Position numbers and translations under genes: made by a program
Shown here: piece after piece, positions 42,441 through 55,000 of the stretch
Numbering within the stretch: position 1 is the first letter of the stretch
Layout of the letters: every line of letters begins with the position of its first letter
The notes under the pieces: model-generated
Databases searched by the model: none
Seen by the model: only the letters and a program-made list of their open reading frames with translations
What the model was told of the DNA's origin: nothing
Origin: Enoplolaimus lenunculus
Lineage: Eukaryota; Nematoda; Enoplea; Enoplida; Thoracostomopsidae
Direction: 5' to 3'
Assembly: GCA_030248215.1 (NCBI GenBank)
Contig: JASANG010001923.1
Span: 2,501-66,500 of the forward strand
Length of the DNA stretch: 64,000 nucleotides

Positions 42441-42999
42441 TGGACACGTGTTATGGGGAACGCCGAAATATGTGCGTCGCCCACATTTTTGAAGGACACT
42501 AGTAATGGACAGTTATTATTTGGGGCTTCGTGATTTGCGTTGTGTGCGTTTGTATTGTGTTTGTGTATGCGTTGTGGGTGTCTAAATTTAAGGGGTTTTG
42601 ATAGCCTAGTGGCATCACGAGTTTCGAGGAAGACGCTCACACGTTATAGCCCTGGGCTATAAGAGAAATCTCTTGTAGCCCTGGGTTATCACGTGCGCGT
42701 TTTGAAAATGACTTGTCGATAGCATTTGGCTATAGCAGATTTTGTTGCAACGTTGACAAATTATTGTACACGGTGCATAAAGGCGTTTTAAGTAATGCCA
42801 AAATGTATTCAGATACTGTACTAATCAGTGCTATCAAGATAGGTGGTTCATTAGTACCCGAGTTTGTCCCGTAATCTGTCACTTCTTGTAGGTTTTCCTC
42901 AATCCAGTGTTGAGTTTTTTAAGTGTACAAATGTTGTCATTTGGTCGTCGCTGTTGTTTTCAGTTATAATATACGCTGTTAACTTAGCAGTCCAATGTG

Positions 43000-44240
43000 G
43001 GTAAACAATGCGTATCCGATCAGACAATGATTTTGGCCAAACGCTTTCGTATTTTTGAGATGTTATTGTTACACTAATGTTAACAATATACTCATTCGGT
43101 TCTGCATTTTCAGTTCTTCAATTTCTCCTTCAGTACAAGTTGAATTGGCCGAACTATACATTTTTCAGGAATGTTTTCATCGTATTGCGACTCTTCGATA
43201 ACCTCGGCCAAACAACGATGTCAAGGTTACGTTTCGTTACTTTAAATCAATATTTTACTTCTTTGATATTTTTATCACACATTCATAGGCATCGAAACCA
43301 CCACACGAAGTTGTATCTATTGAATCATATACGGATTTTTCCCAAGCTTTAAATTACGGCATGAAACAGGATTATGTAATACCGGTGCTTTGTATCTTCT
43401 CCACAAGTAGTCAATGGTGGATGTACCTAGCTATTTACAATAGATGCCAAAGCTATAGTGTCAGAGTGTTTTGAGCAAACCCGAGCAATTTCTCCTATAT
43501 ACTGCCTCCTTTGTTTTGTATATCGTAATCATGCCAGTAACCATCTAATCTTTCACCACAGAGGTAACATCACAAAAGTTGTCTTATTTTCGACCAGTAT
43601 TTGGAATGTATTTCAGTTCTAGGCAGCTGAGCTACGATTTTCACGTTTTGCGGAATCTTGAAATTAAAGTCAAAATTTATTAGAACTTTGTGTTTGTGAT
43701 CCTTTCCGTGTTTTTTGAACTGCGCCGCTCAGAAATTGTGTTAACCGTTGTGAACAGAATACAAACATTTCATACAAAACGTACGGATGAAATAATCTGC
43801 GTCAATATGCTTATTCCCCGTGTTTATGTTCTCATGTGAAACTCGGATGAATGTATTTCATCTGTAGTTGTATGCAATAACTATGTCATGAGTAACGTTC
43901 AAACAAAAAAACTGAAAACTTTTGTGTTTCGGAGCAGCAGAATCATTTGGTACAACGGTATTTTAAATGGTGGCCCACGTGTAACGTTATTTACAATACC
44001 GATTCGAAATTTTAAACGCCTCTAACTCTTCCTTTTTGTATTCTGTCTTATGTCACTCACACGTTACCATACGTGCAATCGGCAAACGAAATGTCCCTTC
44101 CCAAAAAAATTCAAAAGCTTGTCCGGCTTATGTTTTGTCGAAATCTTCATTTCCAACAGTATCACCGCCATTCGCGGACATCATAGATTTTCACGGAAAC
44201 TCTATCCGGACAACACTGTTTTGCAGTGACACTGTCTAGG
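43000..44240 (-). pseudogene. Coding-like fragments, unrecognised, minus strand
   Basis: Three minus-strand stretches look coding-derived. Near 44236-44050: CCPDRVSVKIYDVREWR and, further on, GKGHFVCRLHVW with stop. Near 43690-43590: IPQNVKIVAQLPRTEIHSKY. Near 43230-43110: EVIEESQYDENIPEKCIVRP then IQLVLKEKLKN with stop. They do not join into one obvious frame. The first has a diverged plus-strand twin at 45200-45400. Could be a decayed gene or exons of a gene whose limits I cannot see. Confidence 0.25.
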
Positions 44241-44297
44241 ACATTGAAATTGTAGTGGACAATATTTTTATATCATAGACACATAAGGACACCTTAG

Positions 44298-44572
44298 CGG
44301 GGAAATTCAAATTTTGACGGGAAAATTCAAATTTTGGCGGAAAATTCAAATTTTGGCTGGAAATCCAAATTTTGGCGGAAAAATTCGAATTTTGGCGACA
44401 AATTCAAATTTAGGCGGGAAAATTCAAATTTTAGCGGGAATTCAAATTTTGGTGGGAAAATTCAAATTTTGGCGGGAAATTCAAATTTTGGCGGCAAAAT
44501 TCAAATTTTGGCGGCAAATTCAAATTTAGGCGGGAAAATTCAAATTTTGGCGGGAAAATACAAAAAATGGTA
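44298..44572. repeat. Short tandem repeat, AAATTCAAATTTTGGCGGG units
   Basis: About a dozen 17-24 bp units of the form GGCGGGAAAATTCAAATTTT. The Phe/Asn/Lys open frames are by-products. Confidence 0.9.
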
Positions 44573-44869
44573 GCTACCCAACACTCAAGCTCAGATTCAG
44601 TACGATAATTCTCAATACCGCTAAGTTTATAACCAGTTCAAATTTGTAGATTGTTTGTTACACCTATTTGGAAAATTACACAAAATGTTTATTAGCAATA
44701 ACGTAACAATAAGAAACAACTCTTTTGTTTATATATACACACAAATTGTATGTGAGCAACTCCCACATTGTTTACGATGTCACACTTATTACTTGCTTAG
44801 GCTCAGGCATAGGCTCAAGTTTATTATCCGGTTCGTTTTATAGACATTTCCAGTTTCAATAAAACTTGG

Positions 44870-45014
44870 GGCCAATGTTATTTTACGGTCGTCACATTAC
44901 ATTATTTGTATTCCTAAGCCTAAGCCTTTATAGCAAAAAATTTTAATCTAGAACCAAACCTACTCCTTTACAGACCCGAAAGAAACCTGGTCGCCCCCTA
45001 AAGTAACATGGGCC
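44870..45014. mobile_element. Hexamer MITE, 'GTTATTTTACGG' subfamily, short copy
   Basis: Ends GGCCAATGTTATTTTACGG and ..CCCTAAAGTAACATGGGCC with one CCTAAGCC run. Approximate flanks. Confidence 0.65.
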
Positions 45015-45199
45015 AATCTTGTGGTGCCGGGCAATATAACTCTTAATTTTAGGTCTGATTTATCTTTTCTTTTCACAAAATCTCCATTCGAGAATTTATT
45101 TTTAATTTAACTCGTGAAATGAGGTGAGTATATTGCATACAATAACTGTCCAATATGTTGTTTTTTATACGTTTGAATGTCCCATATAGGGTTACAGCG

Positions 45200-45400
45200 A
45201 GACTTCATATGTCCGGATACAGATTCCGTAAAACTCTATGATGTTCGAGATTGGCTATTACACTATTGAAAAATTAAGACTTTGGTTAAGACAACAACAT
45301 GACAAGCTATGAATTTTCGACACAGAGGGGATATTTCATTCGCAGATTGCGCGTATGGTAACGTGTGAATGTCATTTGGCTAAATGACTGCAAGATAGCG
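45200..45400 (+). pseudogene. Plus-strand twin of the 44.2-kb coding-like block
   Basis: CPDTDSVKLYDVRDWLLHY at 45209-45268 and RGYFIRRLRVW before TAA near 45362 mirror the minus-strand block at 44236-44050. Third-position changes dominate in the first motif (GTA/GTG, GTT/GTC, CGA/CGC), so the ancestor was probably coding. Not recognised. Confidence 0.3.
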
Positions 45401-45995
45401 ATAAAACCTTTGATGCGATAAACACATAGCTAGGGTACTTGGTTTAACGAACCGGTTAATAACCATATCCTGATACAGGTTCTGGTATGTAGAAACCAAT
45501 GCTAATCTGATACTTCAGTTGTAAACCATGTCCTAGAATTTGACAATTGGAAATAAAATTACTCCTGGCTAAATGCAAATGTTTGTAACATGCTCTGGCT
45601 CTGAAATATGGCCCGGAAGCAGCGGCTACAATCCAGCATTTCATGTACCGAACGTTGTTTTTCGAGTGTCAATCATGCAACGAAATTTTGGTGTATCTTC
45701 CGTTCCTGGCAGGCAAAAACTTGTTGCGAACACCAAAATCGGAGAACAACTGAACTATTGCGCAAGCCATCATTCATGATACTCGTAGCGAAATGTAATC
45801 TGAGTCGGCTCGCTGAACAGAATGTATATTGCAGCCCCAAAAGTATTTGGACTCGCATTTGAAAGTCTGGTGTTTAATTTTGTAGGTACTCTGGTTATCC
45901 TGCGTTGTGTTGGCATACGTACATGGCGTAGATGTGTATGTGTATGCAGTGTATCTGCATTGTATAGTGTACGTAATGTTACGACACATGTACTG

Positions 45996-46068
45996 GAGGT
46001 TGCGCCGTGCAATGGGTAGCTCACTTGACTCGTGTTCGAGAGATCCAAAGTTTGATTCTCTACGTTGC
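45996..46068 (+). repeat. tRNA-like fragment upstream of RBM8A
   Basis: GCAATGGGTAGCTCACTTGACTC resembles a tRNA D-arm/A-box and AGTTTGATTCTCT a degenerate B-box at suitable spacing. Stems are poor. A SINE-type remnant is likelier than a gene. Confidence 0.3.
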
Positions 46069-46249
46069 TATATCTTTCGCAGAAATTACCTAGAAAACCC
46101 CACAAAATCATGTTCGTCGCATAAATTGACGCGACATACAAATTAGCAGATGGCTTTACATTATTAAGTGAATTTATTACTTACGTATCGTTTCTTTGTA
46201 TTAGATTACAAATTTATATAAGCGTAAACGCTGTTGTTACGTATTTCTG

Positions 46250-49200
46250 ATGGCTGGGGCGGAAATTGACGTTGACATTGAAGAAGGGTTCGAAAGCGAT
46301 GCTGATGGCGACAGTAAGTTTTCGTACAGTTCTTAGAAAGTAATTAATGGATGGCTTATGTTTTGCCGAAACAGAAACTTGAAAGGCATGGTTCCATCCT
46401 GAACTATGTTTAGCCGAAACAAAAACAATAATTGCATTTGTTTGCAGAAACGTAAACAGAACGGGAACCGGAATTTGAAATAATTTTCATCACCGAATTC
46501 ATCACCGAATTACTGTTGCACTTTTTAGAAAACTTGCCAAAAAATGACATAAACGACTTTCAGCCTTTCATCGTCAAGTTTTTTGAAAACACATCAGAAA
46601 CAGTTTATTTACATAATTGAGATAATTGCAAAACACTTTTTTAAAATAAATTTTGAAACATAAAGTTCCAATATTTAAATAATAAGGAATAATATGCTAT
46701 AAAACCGTATAAGTTCCGGTTTTGCATCTTAGAATGCAGGAACAGGAACAGGAGTCGATTTTTTCGGGAATTCCTGCCAGAGCAGGAATTTCGGTGGAAC
46801 CCTTCTGAAAGGACATTCGTTTCGGACTATACGATGAAGGCTTATGCTGGACTCAGTTTTGCATTTTACCTCGGTTAGTTTTAAAGGAAGTAATCGGGTA
46901 TGTGCGTATTTCTTAGTCATGTGATTGGAAAGTTAATTTCAATTGTACTTATATCACTATACCGTTTTGAATTTGTAGAAGGAATACAAGATTTAAAGGA
47001 GAAGGCGAAGAAGAAACGTGGTAGAGGTTTTGGCTATGGTAAGGAGTTTATCAGTCGTGTAGGTACTTTTTACTTAAAATTTTTTAGTAGTTTCAAACCT
47101 GGGCGTTGCCAGGATTTTTAAAACAGGGTAACGTCACGTCGTATAAAATTCGGAAGTTGTGATTTCTTCTGTTTGTTATTAAATGAAAAATGCCGAAAAA
47201 CCCTGGAAAATATTGGCAAAGGCGGGTTGATCCTTGCAAACTCTCAACACACAGGCTACGACGTTGCATTCTCAGCATTGTCTTGGAACTATTTTTGTTA
47301 TGGGTTAAAAGAATTTTTGTTTTAATTTTTGTTTTGTTTCAAGGTAATCGGTGATTCTTTGATTTAAACACACCATAGATTCTTATCGAAGTTAGTTTTA
47401 TATCGAAGGCTACTGGACAGTACATAAACGGTTATAACCTAGTTTGGATACGAGCATAATCAGATCGATAGCGTGTTTTGTTTAGAAACAACAACGCGGG
47501 ATGTAGTAAAGGAATACGAAGCAATCGACGTGGACGATGATCCCAGTAGCGGATACGGACCTCAAAGATGTACGTATGGATTGTAAACAATTTTTTTATA
47601 ATCAAAGTGGGTTTTCAAGTTAGATTTTAGTAAAAGTCATTTTTCGAAAAACGTGTGGAAGCAGGTGCACAGCAACTAATGCAAAAACGGAAGATACTCG
47701 TCAACCATGCTTTAGTCAGTGGTGGAATCAGAAATTTCACACATGTACGATGTGAGCGCAATGTATAACAATAAACCTAAACTCATTAACGGCGCCAGCT
47801 CAAAGCCAAACGCAATTTTAATTTCTATCCTTATACAGCGTTTTGTTTTTGGTTTAGTTAGGGTTTTATCCAATCCGTAGTAGGCAACCAAGTGTCAACA
47901 CAGAAGTAGAATAGTACGGTTGGTTGCTATATTGAAACAAGTTTACTGCAGTATTTTTATCGCTTGCTTCAGCTGTCGAAGGCTGGATCTTGTTTGTGAC
48001 TGGGGTGTACGAAGAAGCAACCGAAGAAGATTTGTACGACGCGTTTGGCGAGTATGGCGAAATTAAAAACCTCCATTTGAATTTAGATCGGAGAACTGGA
48101 TTTTTAAAGGTCAGGTTAAGGTTTCGACAGCTTTGGTTTTGGTTTTATTAGTAATGACATGGTCTTAATGACAAAGCTTGGTGTAAATAAAGCTTTTTTC
48201 GAAACAATTCAAGCACCGTAGTATCGCAACATCAACTGATATATATCCTAAGGAAAGACGTCTTTTAGCCATGTATTGAACATGGTGACTTAATTACCGT
48301 TTGAAATACATGTATCTAAACGGAATATAGTAGACGTCACACTGGTTAAACATATATTTATGATAAACTGTGGACAAAAAACTGAAACTGAGATCGAAGC
48401 CTGCTAAGAGCAGAGACTCCCATCCCTGCACAATACAGAACTGCTTCGTTATAGTCCAGCTATTTCACGATGATACTTTCTGTCCGCGCATAAAGTCAAA
48501 TAAATTTTTACAAAATTGTGATGCAGTATCATCAGGCGATTCACGTGCGTTGCCGTAGAGTGCCACTGAAACCTCAAAACTCGATTTTTTGATGCCTTCA
48601 CGTACATAAAACAATTTGCAATGTTTTAGGGTTATGCCTTGGTTGAATATGAAACATTCCGAGAAGCGCAAATTGCAATGGACAAACTAAACGGCGCTAA
48701 AATTTTAGATCATAAAATTAACGTTGATTGGTGTTTTGTCAAAGGCCCTCATCAGAAATCAGGGTACATTTTTGGTTTGAGTTTGTCTTATGTTTGTAGG
48801 TTGTGCTTAGCGTTGAAATACTGTTTGGTTTCCTCAGATAAGTTTTAGAGGTATGAGCGAGAAAATCACAATTTATTCAGTTATCGTGCAAAAATATAAC
48901 GCTTGTTTCAATTCCATTTAATTTATGAGGGTTTTTTGCTAAAACGGTGAAGCTGCTGATTTTAAAATCTGCTAATAATTAACCACTTTAGAGCTCGCCG
49001 TTCACTGTTTTGAAAGTTACAAGACCTATCAGCGTCTTGTGGTAGTTGATATATATGTTAGACACAGACAGAATATTGTGTGTTGAGTGAACATCAATAT
49101 GCTTGAACGATCTTAAGAAGGCAGTTGCTAATAAAAACGATCAGTGGTTGTGCGAATAATAAGTTTTTACACCAATATCTTTTAAGTGGTTTATATACAA

Positions 49201-49268
49201 GGATAATTACTGCAATATGGCTTGTATTGAATTTTAGGCGACAACGGGATTCAAGACGCCGGCGTTAA
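46250..49268 (+). CDS. RBM8A: RNA-binding protein 8A (Y14), exon junction complex core
   Basis: Six exons: 46250-46313, 46979-47038, 47486-47569, 47973-48109, 48630-48763, 49238-49268. All are GT..AG; the sum is 510 nt, 169 aa (human 174). The N-terminus [20 protein letters not shown] is acidic, then [34 protein letters not shown] begins the single RRM (about residues 69-150) with RNP2 ILFVTG and RNP1 KGYALVEY. The RRM ends [11 protein letters not shown], then a short RS-like tail [13 protein letters not shown]14 pairs with MAGOH through its RRM, marks spliced junctions on mRNA in the nucleus and acts in nonsense-mediated decay and mRNA localisation. All diagnostic segments match; only the extreme N-terminus and the short C-tail differ from vertebrates. 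Introns are 403-665 bp. Confidence 0.97.
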
Positions 49269-49328
49269 TTAATGGCAGCAGGTGACAATAAGCATATACG
49301 TTGACTTTGTACAGTTTACATTTTATAT

Positions 49329-49586
49329 GTGTATTGTACGTATTGTGCATTGCTGCTGCGAAACAGAAATAAGCGGCAATTATGGTTAAAAATTGTATTC
49401 TTAATATGTATTTGGTTTCTGTATTATCATTTAGCTATGCAAATTCCGATGCGGTGGATCGAATTGTATGAGGTTTTACGACACAATTTAGGTCGAGAAA
49501 TATTAGCTACGGCTAAGTTGATTTTCTTTTGTCAATCGCCGGCGGGTAATATTTGTTGTGCAAAGCCATTTAATAGATTAGCTTAG
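49329..49586 (+). other. Open frame downstream of RBM8A, doubtful
   Basis: 85 codons with an N-terminal hydrophobic patch (IVFLICIWFLYYHLAMQIPM) then LYEVLRHNLGREILATAKLI. It starts only 60 bp after the RBM8A stop, so it probably lies in the 3' UTR. No family recognised; length is near what chance allows. Confidence 0.15.
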
Positions 49587-49664
49587 ACTGACTTTCATGG
49601 GGCATAAAAGATGAATTAATATTCGGCAGGATGTGAACTGGGTATCCATTTTGATAAATATGTG

Positions 49665-49848
49665 GGCCCATTTATAGAACAGGGCCGGAACAGTAGTTTA
49701 TAAGCCTAATCCTCGAAAGGACGAGCTTATACCGAAGCCTAAAACCCTAAGTCTAAGCATAAGCCTAAGCAGAAACTAGTCTAATGTTTGAGCTTACTCT
49801 ATTACAGTCCCGCAGGAAAACGTTCCAACCCTGTTCTATACATGAGCC
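49665..49848. mobile_element. Hexamer MITE copy (TSD AATATGTG)
   Basis: Ends GGCCCATTTATAGAACAGGG and ..CCCTGTTCTATACATGAGCC with exact 8-bp duplication AATATGTG. A CTTAGG/CCTAAG interior is present. Confidence 0.85.
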
Positions 49849-50108
49849 AATATGTGAAATGCTTACTTTGTCATATTTTGGTCGAATAGAGTTGCATTGC
49901 ACGAACATTAGTAGCTTTAATGTTATTTTTGCTGAAGCGCATACCAATTTTTAATGAGAATTCGTTCACGTTGACGTGTTTAAAAAACGTAATCTACTAA
50001 CTTTAACGACTCTAAATTATGCACCGCTAGCTAAATGGTAGTAGCTGTGTTCTTTTTAAGGTTGCAGCAGATTACGAACTTTCTCTGTTCCGGCAAAAAG
50101 CAATCCTA

Positions 50109-50783
50109 ATGCGGGATTCACGTTGTAACCGGGAGAAGCGGGACACGGATTGTCCCATGTTGATTCGACGTCAACGTTAAAATTCGAGCACTCATATTGG
50201 ATGAACAGACAATACTTGAATGTCATATGACATTTACTCACAAACCACCGCTCTCAGAAGATCAGTGTATACAAGAGTCGGTATTTCACGTGATACTGAG
50301 GGACGTTTATGCGAATATCATATGATATTCAAAATTACAACGAATTTCATATGATATTCAGCGGGACAGTGTAATTTTCGGGTGCTGATAAATTAATGGA
50401 AAGTCGGTCGACATGGGCACAGCTGTGCTTAAAATACCAAATACACTTCTGCAAATTCATTTCTGGCACAAAACCGCCTAGCTAAACAGTGTCACAATTC
50501 AAAAATTCAAATTTCAAATTCTGGTATGTGATATTCAACAGGACAATTTAAGTATGTTACCTCAAGCATGCAGACATTTGAAAATATGTCATATGATATC
50601 CGCAGACACTACGTCAAATATCATATTATATTGAAGGACAAAAGGTGACCTACACATGATGATAGCAGACAAATAATACTTTTTGAATATGATATAGTCT
50701 ATAGCAGACAAAATATTACCCAATAGGCTGATAGGGACAAAACGTGTCCCAAGCTGCCCCGGTTATAACGTAAACCACGCATA
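50109..50783. mobile_element. Long inverted-repeat element with many CATATG words
   Basis: The left end ATGCGGGATTCACGTTGTAA and right end ..CCCCGGTTATAACGTAAACC with CACGCAT are inverted copies. About 675 bp. The interior contains at least six ATCATATGATATTC-like palindromic words and AATTCAAATT blocks. No coding capacity. Copies or pieces at 8498, 11113, 20090 and 25077. Confidence 0.7.
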
Positions 50784-51381
50784 AGCCTAACTTTTCTGTC
50801 ATTCATTTAAGTTTTTATGCTTTGCACTGCTTTAAAATTGTTTTGAAATTATTAAATTAAATGATTTTTGTTCAAATTGGGCGAATTCGTTTGTATTATT
50901 ACGGCTCTCACCATATCATTAACCGGTTCTCACGAGCAATCGGGCTTAATTGCCGTAGTTTTTGTGCCTGGTCCCGGCAATTTTAAGACTGGAAATTTTG
51001 GTTGGAAACACAGATTGCGGAAACGGATAGGTATCAAAAATTTTAAAATGAATATTGATGTATGAATGATATAAAGACGTTCTATTTTTGCAAATAGGCA
51101 TGCAAATATTCAAGCTTTTGGGTCATGTATAGAGCAGGGGAGATCTGATTTGGATATGAATAATATCCGGATATGTATCCGAAAAATATGCATTAGAATA
51201 TTCGCCGGATAGTTATTCAGCAAAGTATGTACACAGATATTGTATTTTTTCACCGATGCCGCATAATGTTTAAGGCTATTATTTATTTCGACACATATTT
51301 TCACAGCTCTACTTCACTTTATAAAAATTCTGTTTCTATAGGTTTATAAGATTTAATTTTACCAAAAAATGCGAGAAGAGT

Positions 51382-51655
51382 TTAACCCTTTCTCACATGA
51401 ATATTTTCTATTTCCCCTGAGACCTACTTTTATGCTAGGATTCGAACTCCAGTGACTGGAGTGCGAGGCGTATATCATCACCACTCACTATAGGAGCTTG
51501 ACGCTCGAGCCCGAGGTGGCTCTCACGTCTTGTGGTGATTTAGTACTATGTATACGTGTTACAATTGTTAAACACGCTGCGATATATACTATTTAACGTG
51601 TATACCTACACTGCGCTGAGTTGCCTGCAGGCAACTCAATGTGAGAAGGGGTTAT
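51382..51655 (-). mobile_element. TTAA-type MITE with tRNA-like core, copy 3 (reverse)
   Basis: Reverse orientation: TTAACCCTTTCTCACATGAA at the left, ..CAATGTGAGAAGGGGTTAT at the right. Contains the complement of the tRNA-like core (GGATTCGAACTCCAGTGACT). One flanking TTAA has mutated to TTAT. Confidence 0.72.
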
Positions 51656-51703
51656 AGATAATAAACTGAAAATTTTTCGCTTAAGAATTTTTTATCTTTT
51701 TTC

Positions 51704-51858
51704 GGCCAATGTAAAGTACAGGTATGGAACAGTATTATAAACATATTCCTTAGCCTGTGGCTAAGCTTATAGCCAAGTAAAACGATGTGTCTTAAGCTTA
51801 AGCTTATTTATTTTTAGTCCCACAGAAAAACGTTCCGCCCCTGATATTTACATGAGCC
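51704..51858. mobile_element. Hexamer MITE copy, eroded interior
   Basis: Ends GGCCAATGTAAAGTACAGGT and ..CCTGATATTTACATGAGCC. Reduced hexamers. About 170 bp downstream of the bHLH stop codon, perhaps in its 3' UTR. Confidence 0.7.
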
Positions 51859-52028
51859 AAGAGTTCTTTACATGTCAAGTACTAATCGCAACTGAAATTT
51901 TGTGTAAAACAGTTTTCGAACAGTCCGCTCTAGCAAGGTGATGCTGCAAAGGTACTTATGTATATTCGTAAAATCAGGCATACAAAATCACAGTTTAGTT
52001 GATATATTACAATACTTCGTTTTCAGCG

Positions 52029-55000
52029 TCAGCGCGGAACATAGAGAAGCCTTTGTGTTTCCGATTCTTTTTCCAGGTTTTCAAGGACTTTCTGAAACAT
52101 CAAAAGAAATGAGTCCGTCGTCGAAACAGTTGACCAATTTTATGCAAGCAATTTTTGCAGTTTTATTTTTAACACATATGAGTTCAAAATTAAACCCCAA
52201 CTCCAAAACAGGATCTTTTAAACATGAAAATATTTCAGCGAAAAAATGTTTATACAAAAAGGGTTTCATTGCGTCAAACCACTGTGCTGCAGTGTCAGAG
52301 CGTAAAAGTGCAACTGTCTCATTTTTAAAATCTCCGGTAAGCCAATATTTTAAATGAACTACTTGTATATTTGGGAACACGATTTTTTTCACTGCGAAAC
52401 GATCCCCATCGTAGCTTTACTTTGATACCGCTGAAGCCTACCTGTAAAAACCGAATATAATGAATTGCTGTGCGTAGAACTTCGTGTTTTGACAATTTTT
52501 TATCCGGCGGATACGTTGGAAGCAAACGACGTAAATTTGAAAACGCTTGATTGACGTTCTGTTGTCGCCAGCGTGAGAATAATACAATTGAATTTCCGGT
52601 TGTGTCTGGTTTTACAGGTTCGTTGCTGAAATACTAGCAAACAGCTGGTACTAGTGCAGGATACGTTTGCCAAGGTGAGACCCCAGTTCTTCGTATATTC
52701 TGTACGATCCGTATCGGGACCGAAAGTTATTTATTATATGTCCAACTTTTTATTACAGCACCATGTAAATGCCCCTACTGTAGTAACCCGAATAAGAGGG
52801 GGCGTCCCCATTTTGAGTCCCAATCAATAGGAGTCCGTATCCCTAAAAAGAGTCCGTAAGTAGATAGAGTCCCTGAACCCTAATTAGAGTCCATAAATGT
52901 CAATTATCCCTAATTGTAGCGCAAAAATGACTCCAGGTCCAAATAATTTGAATTCGAAACTTTAAAGCGTACATATATTTTGAAAGTACATTCCTAAGTA
53001 TAACCTTGCATTATCGCTTAAGCTGTTGACAAGACAAATATACGTTTAATTCAACGGATAATTGCAGTACCGGATATATACCAGTAACGAAGGGTGGCTA
53101 AGCGTGGGTTAAAAATAAATAACAGACTATAACCGAATAACAAGGGGGGTACCCTCTGGAGAGGCCAAATAAATATTAGTCCCCCTCTTATTCGGGTCAC
53201 TACAGTATTCACTCCGAACAGAGTACTGCAAAAATTAGCAGGCTATGCATTATTTATCATGGTTTATGTGGGTGGAGAAATTTTTAAGTTGCCGAACACA
53301 ATATAACGTGTAATGTGCCACTACTCCTGGTCTGCGTTGACAATGTATAGAAGAAAGCTCAATTCAAGAAACCGAAACTTCAAGTCTTCCATTTTCCGCC
53401 TATGTATAGCACAGGGGCTTCCAGTTTTCCACGGTGGAAAACTTATAACCAGGAGTGCAGTGGAGCCTCTCCAATATGACGGCCAAATTTTCCGCTGATT
53501 TGGTAGAAAAATTAAAAAAGTAGAAAATTCTAATGCCTAGATTTTCCCCTGGTTGGTGATCGGAAGCGGTAGGTTTTGGTTGGAAAACGGAAAAAATGAA
53601 AAATTGAAATGCCTAGATATTTTCTTGGTTAGTAAGAAATATCTCAATCAAATGTTTTGGTTCAAAAGCGGGAAAAGTGGAAAATTTAAGCGTAGGGCAT
53701 AGGTTTTGGTTGGAAAACGGGAAAAGTGGAAAATTTTAATGCCTAGATTTTAACTTGGGTTGTTAGGGAAAATCTGAAGCATTTGTTTTTGGTTGGAAAA
53801 CGGGAAAAGTGGAAAATTCTAATGCCTAGATTTTTATTCTGGGTTGGTAGGGAAAATCTGAAGCATAGGTTTTGGTTGGAAAACGGGAAAAGTGGAAAAT
53901 TGAAATGCCTAGATATTTTCTTGGTTAGTAAGAGACATCTAAAGCAATGGTTGGAAAACGGGAAAAGGGGAAAATTTTAATGCGTAGATTTTACCTTGAG
54001 TTGTTAGGGAAAATCTGAAGCATTTGATGGTTGGAAAACGGGAAAAGTGGAAAATTCAAGCATAAGGCATAGGTTTTGGTTGGAAAACGGGAAAAGTGGA
54101 AAATTCTAATGCCATGCCTAGATTTTTTCCCTGGGTTGGTAGGGAAAATTTGAAGCAAAGGTTTCGGTTGGAAAACGGGAAAAGTGGAAATTTTAAAGGC
54201 CTAGATTTACCTTAGGTTGGTAGGAAAAATCTGAAGCATAGGTTTTGGTTGGAAAACGGGAAAGTGGAAAATTTAAGCGTAAGGCATAGGTTTTGGTTGG
54301 AAAACGAGAAAAGTGGAAAATTGAAATGCCTAGATTTTACCATGGGTTGGTAGGAAAAATCTGGAGCATAGGTTTTGGCTGGAAAACGGGAAAAGTGGAA
54401 AATTTTAATGCCTAAATTTTTACCTTTGGGTTGGTAGGGAAAATCTGAAGCATACGTTTTTGTTGGAAAACGGGAAAAGTGGAAAATTTTAATGCCTAGA
54501 TTTACCCTGGTTTGGTGGGGAATATCTGAAACATAATTTTTGGTTGGAAAACGGGAAAAATGGAAAATTTTAATGCCTAGATTTACCCTGGCTTGATAGG
54601 GAAAATCTGAAGCATAGGTTTTGGTTGGAAAACGGGAAAAGTGGAAAATTTAAAGGCCTAGACTTACCTTAGGTTGGTAGGGAATATGTGAAGCATAGAT
54701 TTTGGTTGGAAAACGGGAAAAGTGGAAAATTTTAATGCCTAGATTTACCCTAGGTTGGAATAATCTAAGTTTATAAATTTTTCACTTTTCCCGTTTTCCA
54801 AACAAACTTTACACTACAGATTTTCCCTACCGAACTAGGGAATATGCAGGCTTACGAATTTTCCACTTTTCCACAGCGAAACCTATGCCCGTGATTTTTC
54901 CTACCAACCAGTGAAAAATCAGGTCGTCATACAGGAGTGGCTGCGATGCACTTCTCGTCATAAGTTTTCCACCCTGGAAAAGTGGAAGCCCCTGATCTAT

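Noticed and set aside
51938-52357. 139-codon plus-strand open frame with possible acceptor and donor, opposite the bHLH gene
   Set aside because: It overlaps the last exon and intron 2 of the bHLH gene, has no recognisable domain, and the minus-strand reading gives a continuous TAL-family protein.
52081-52392. Minus-strand 103-codon frame as a downstream bHLH exon
   Set aside because: Splicing from 52442 to 52091 gives an in-phase end of helix 2 ([13 protein letters not shown]), so this segment is intron.
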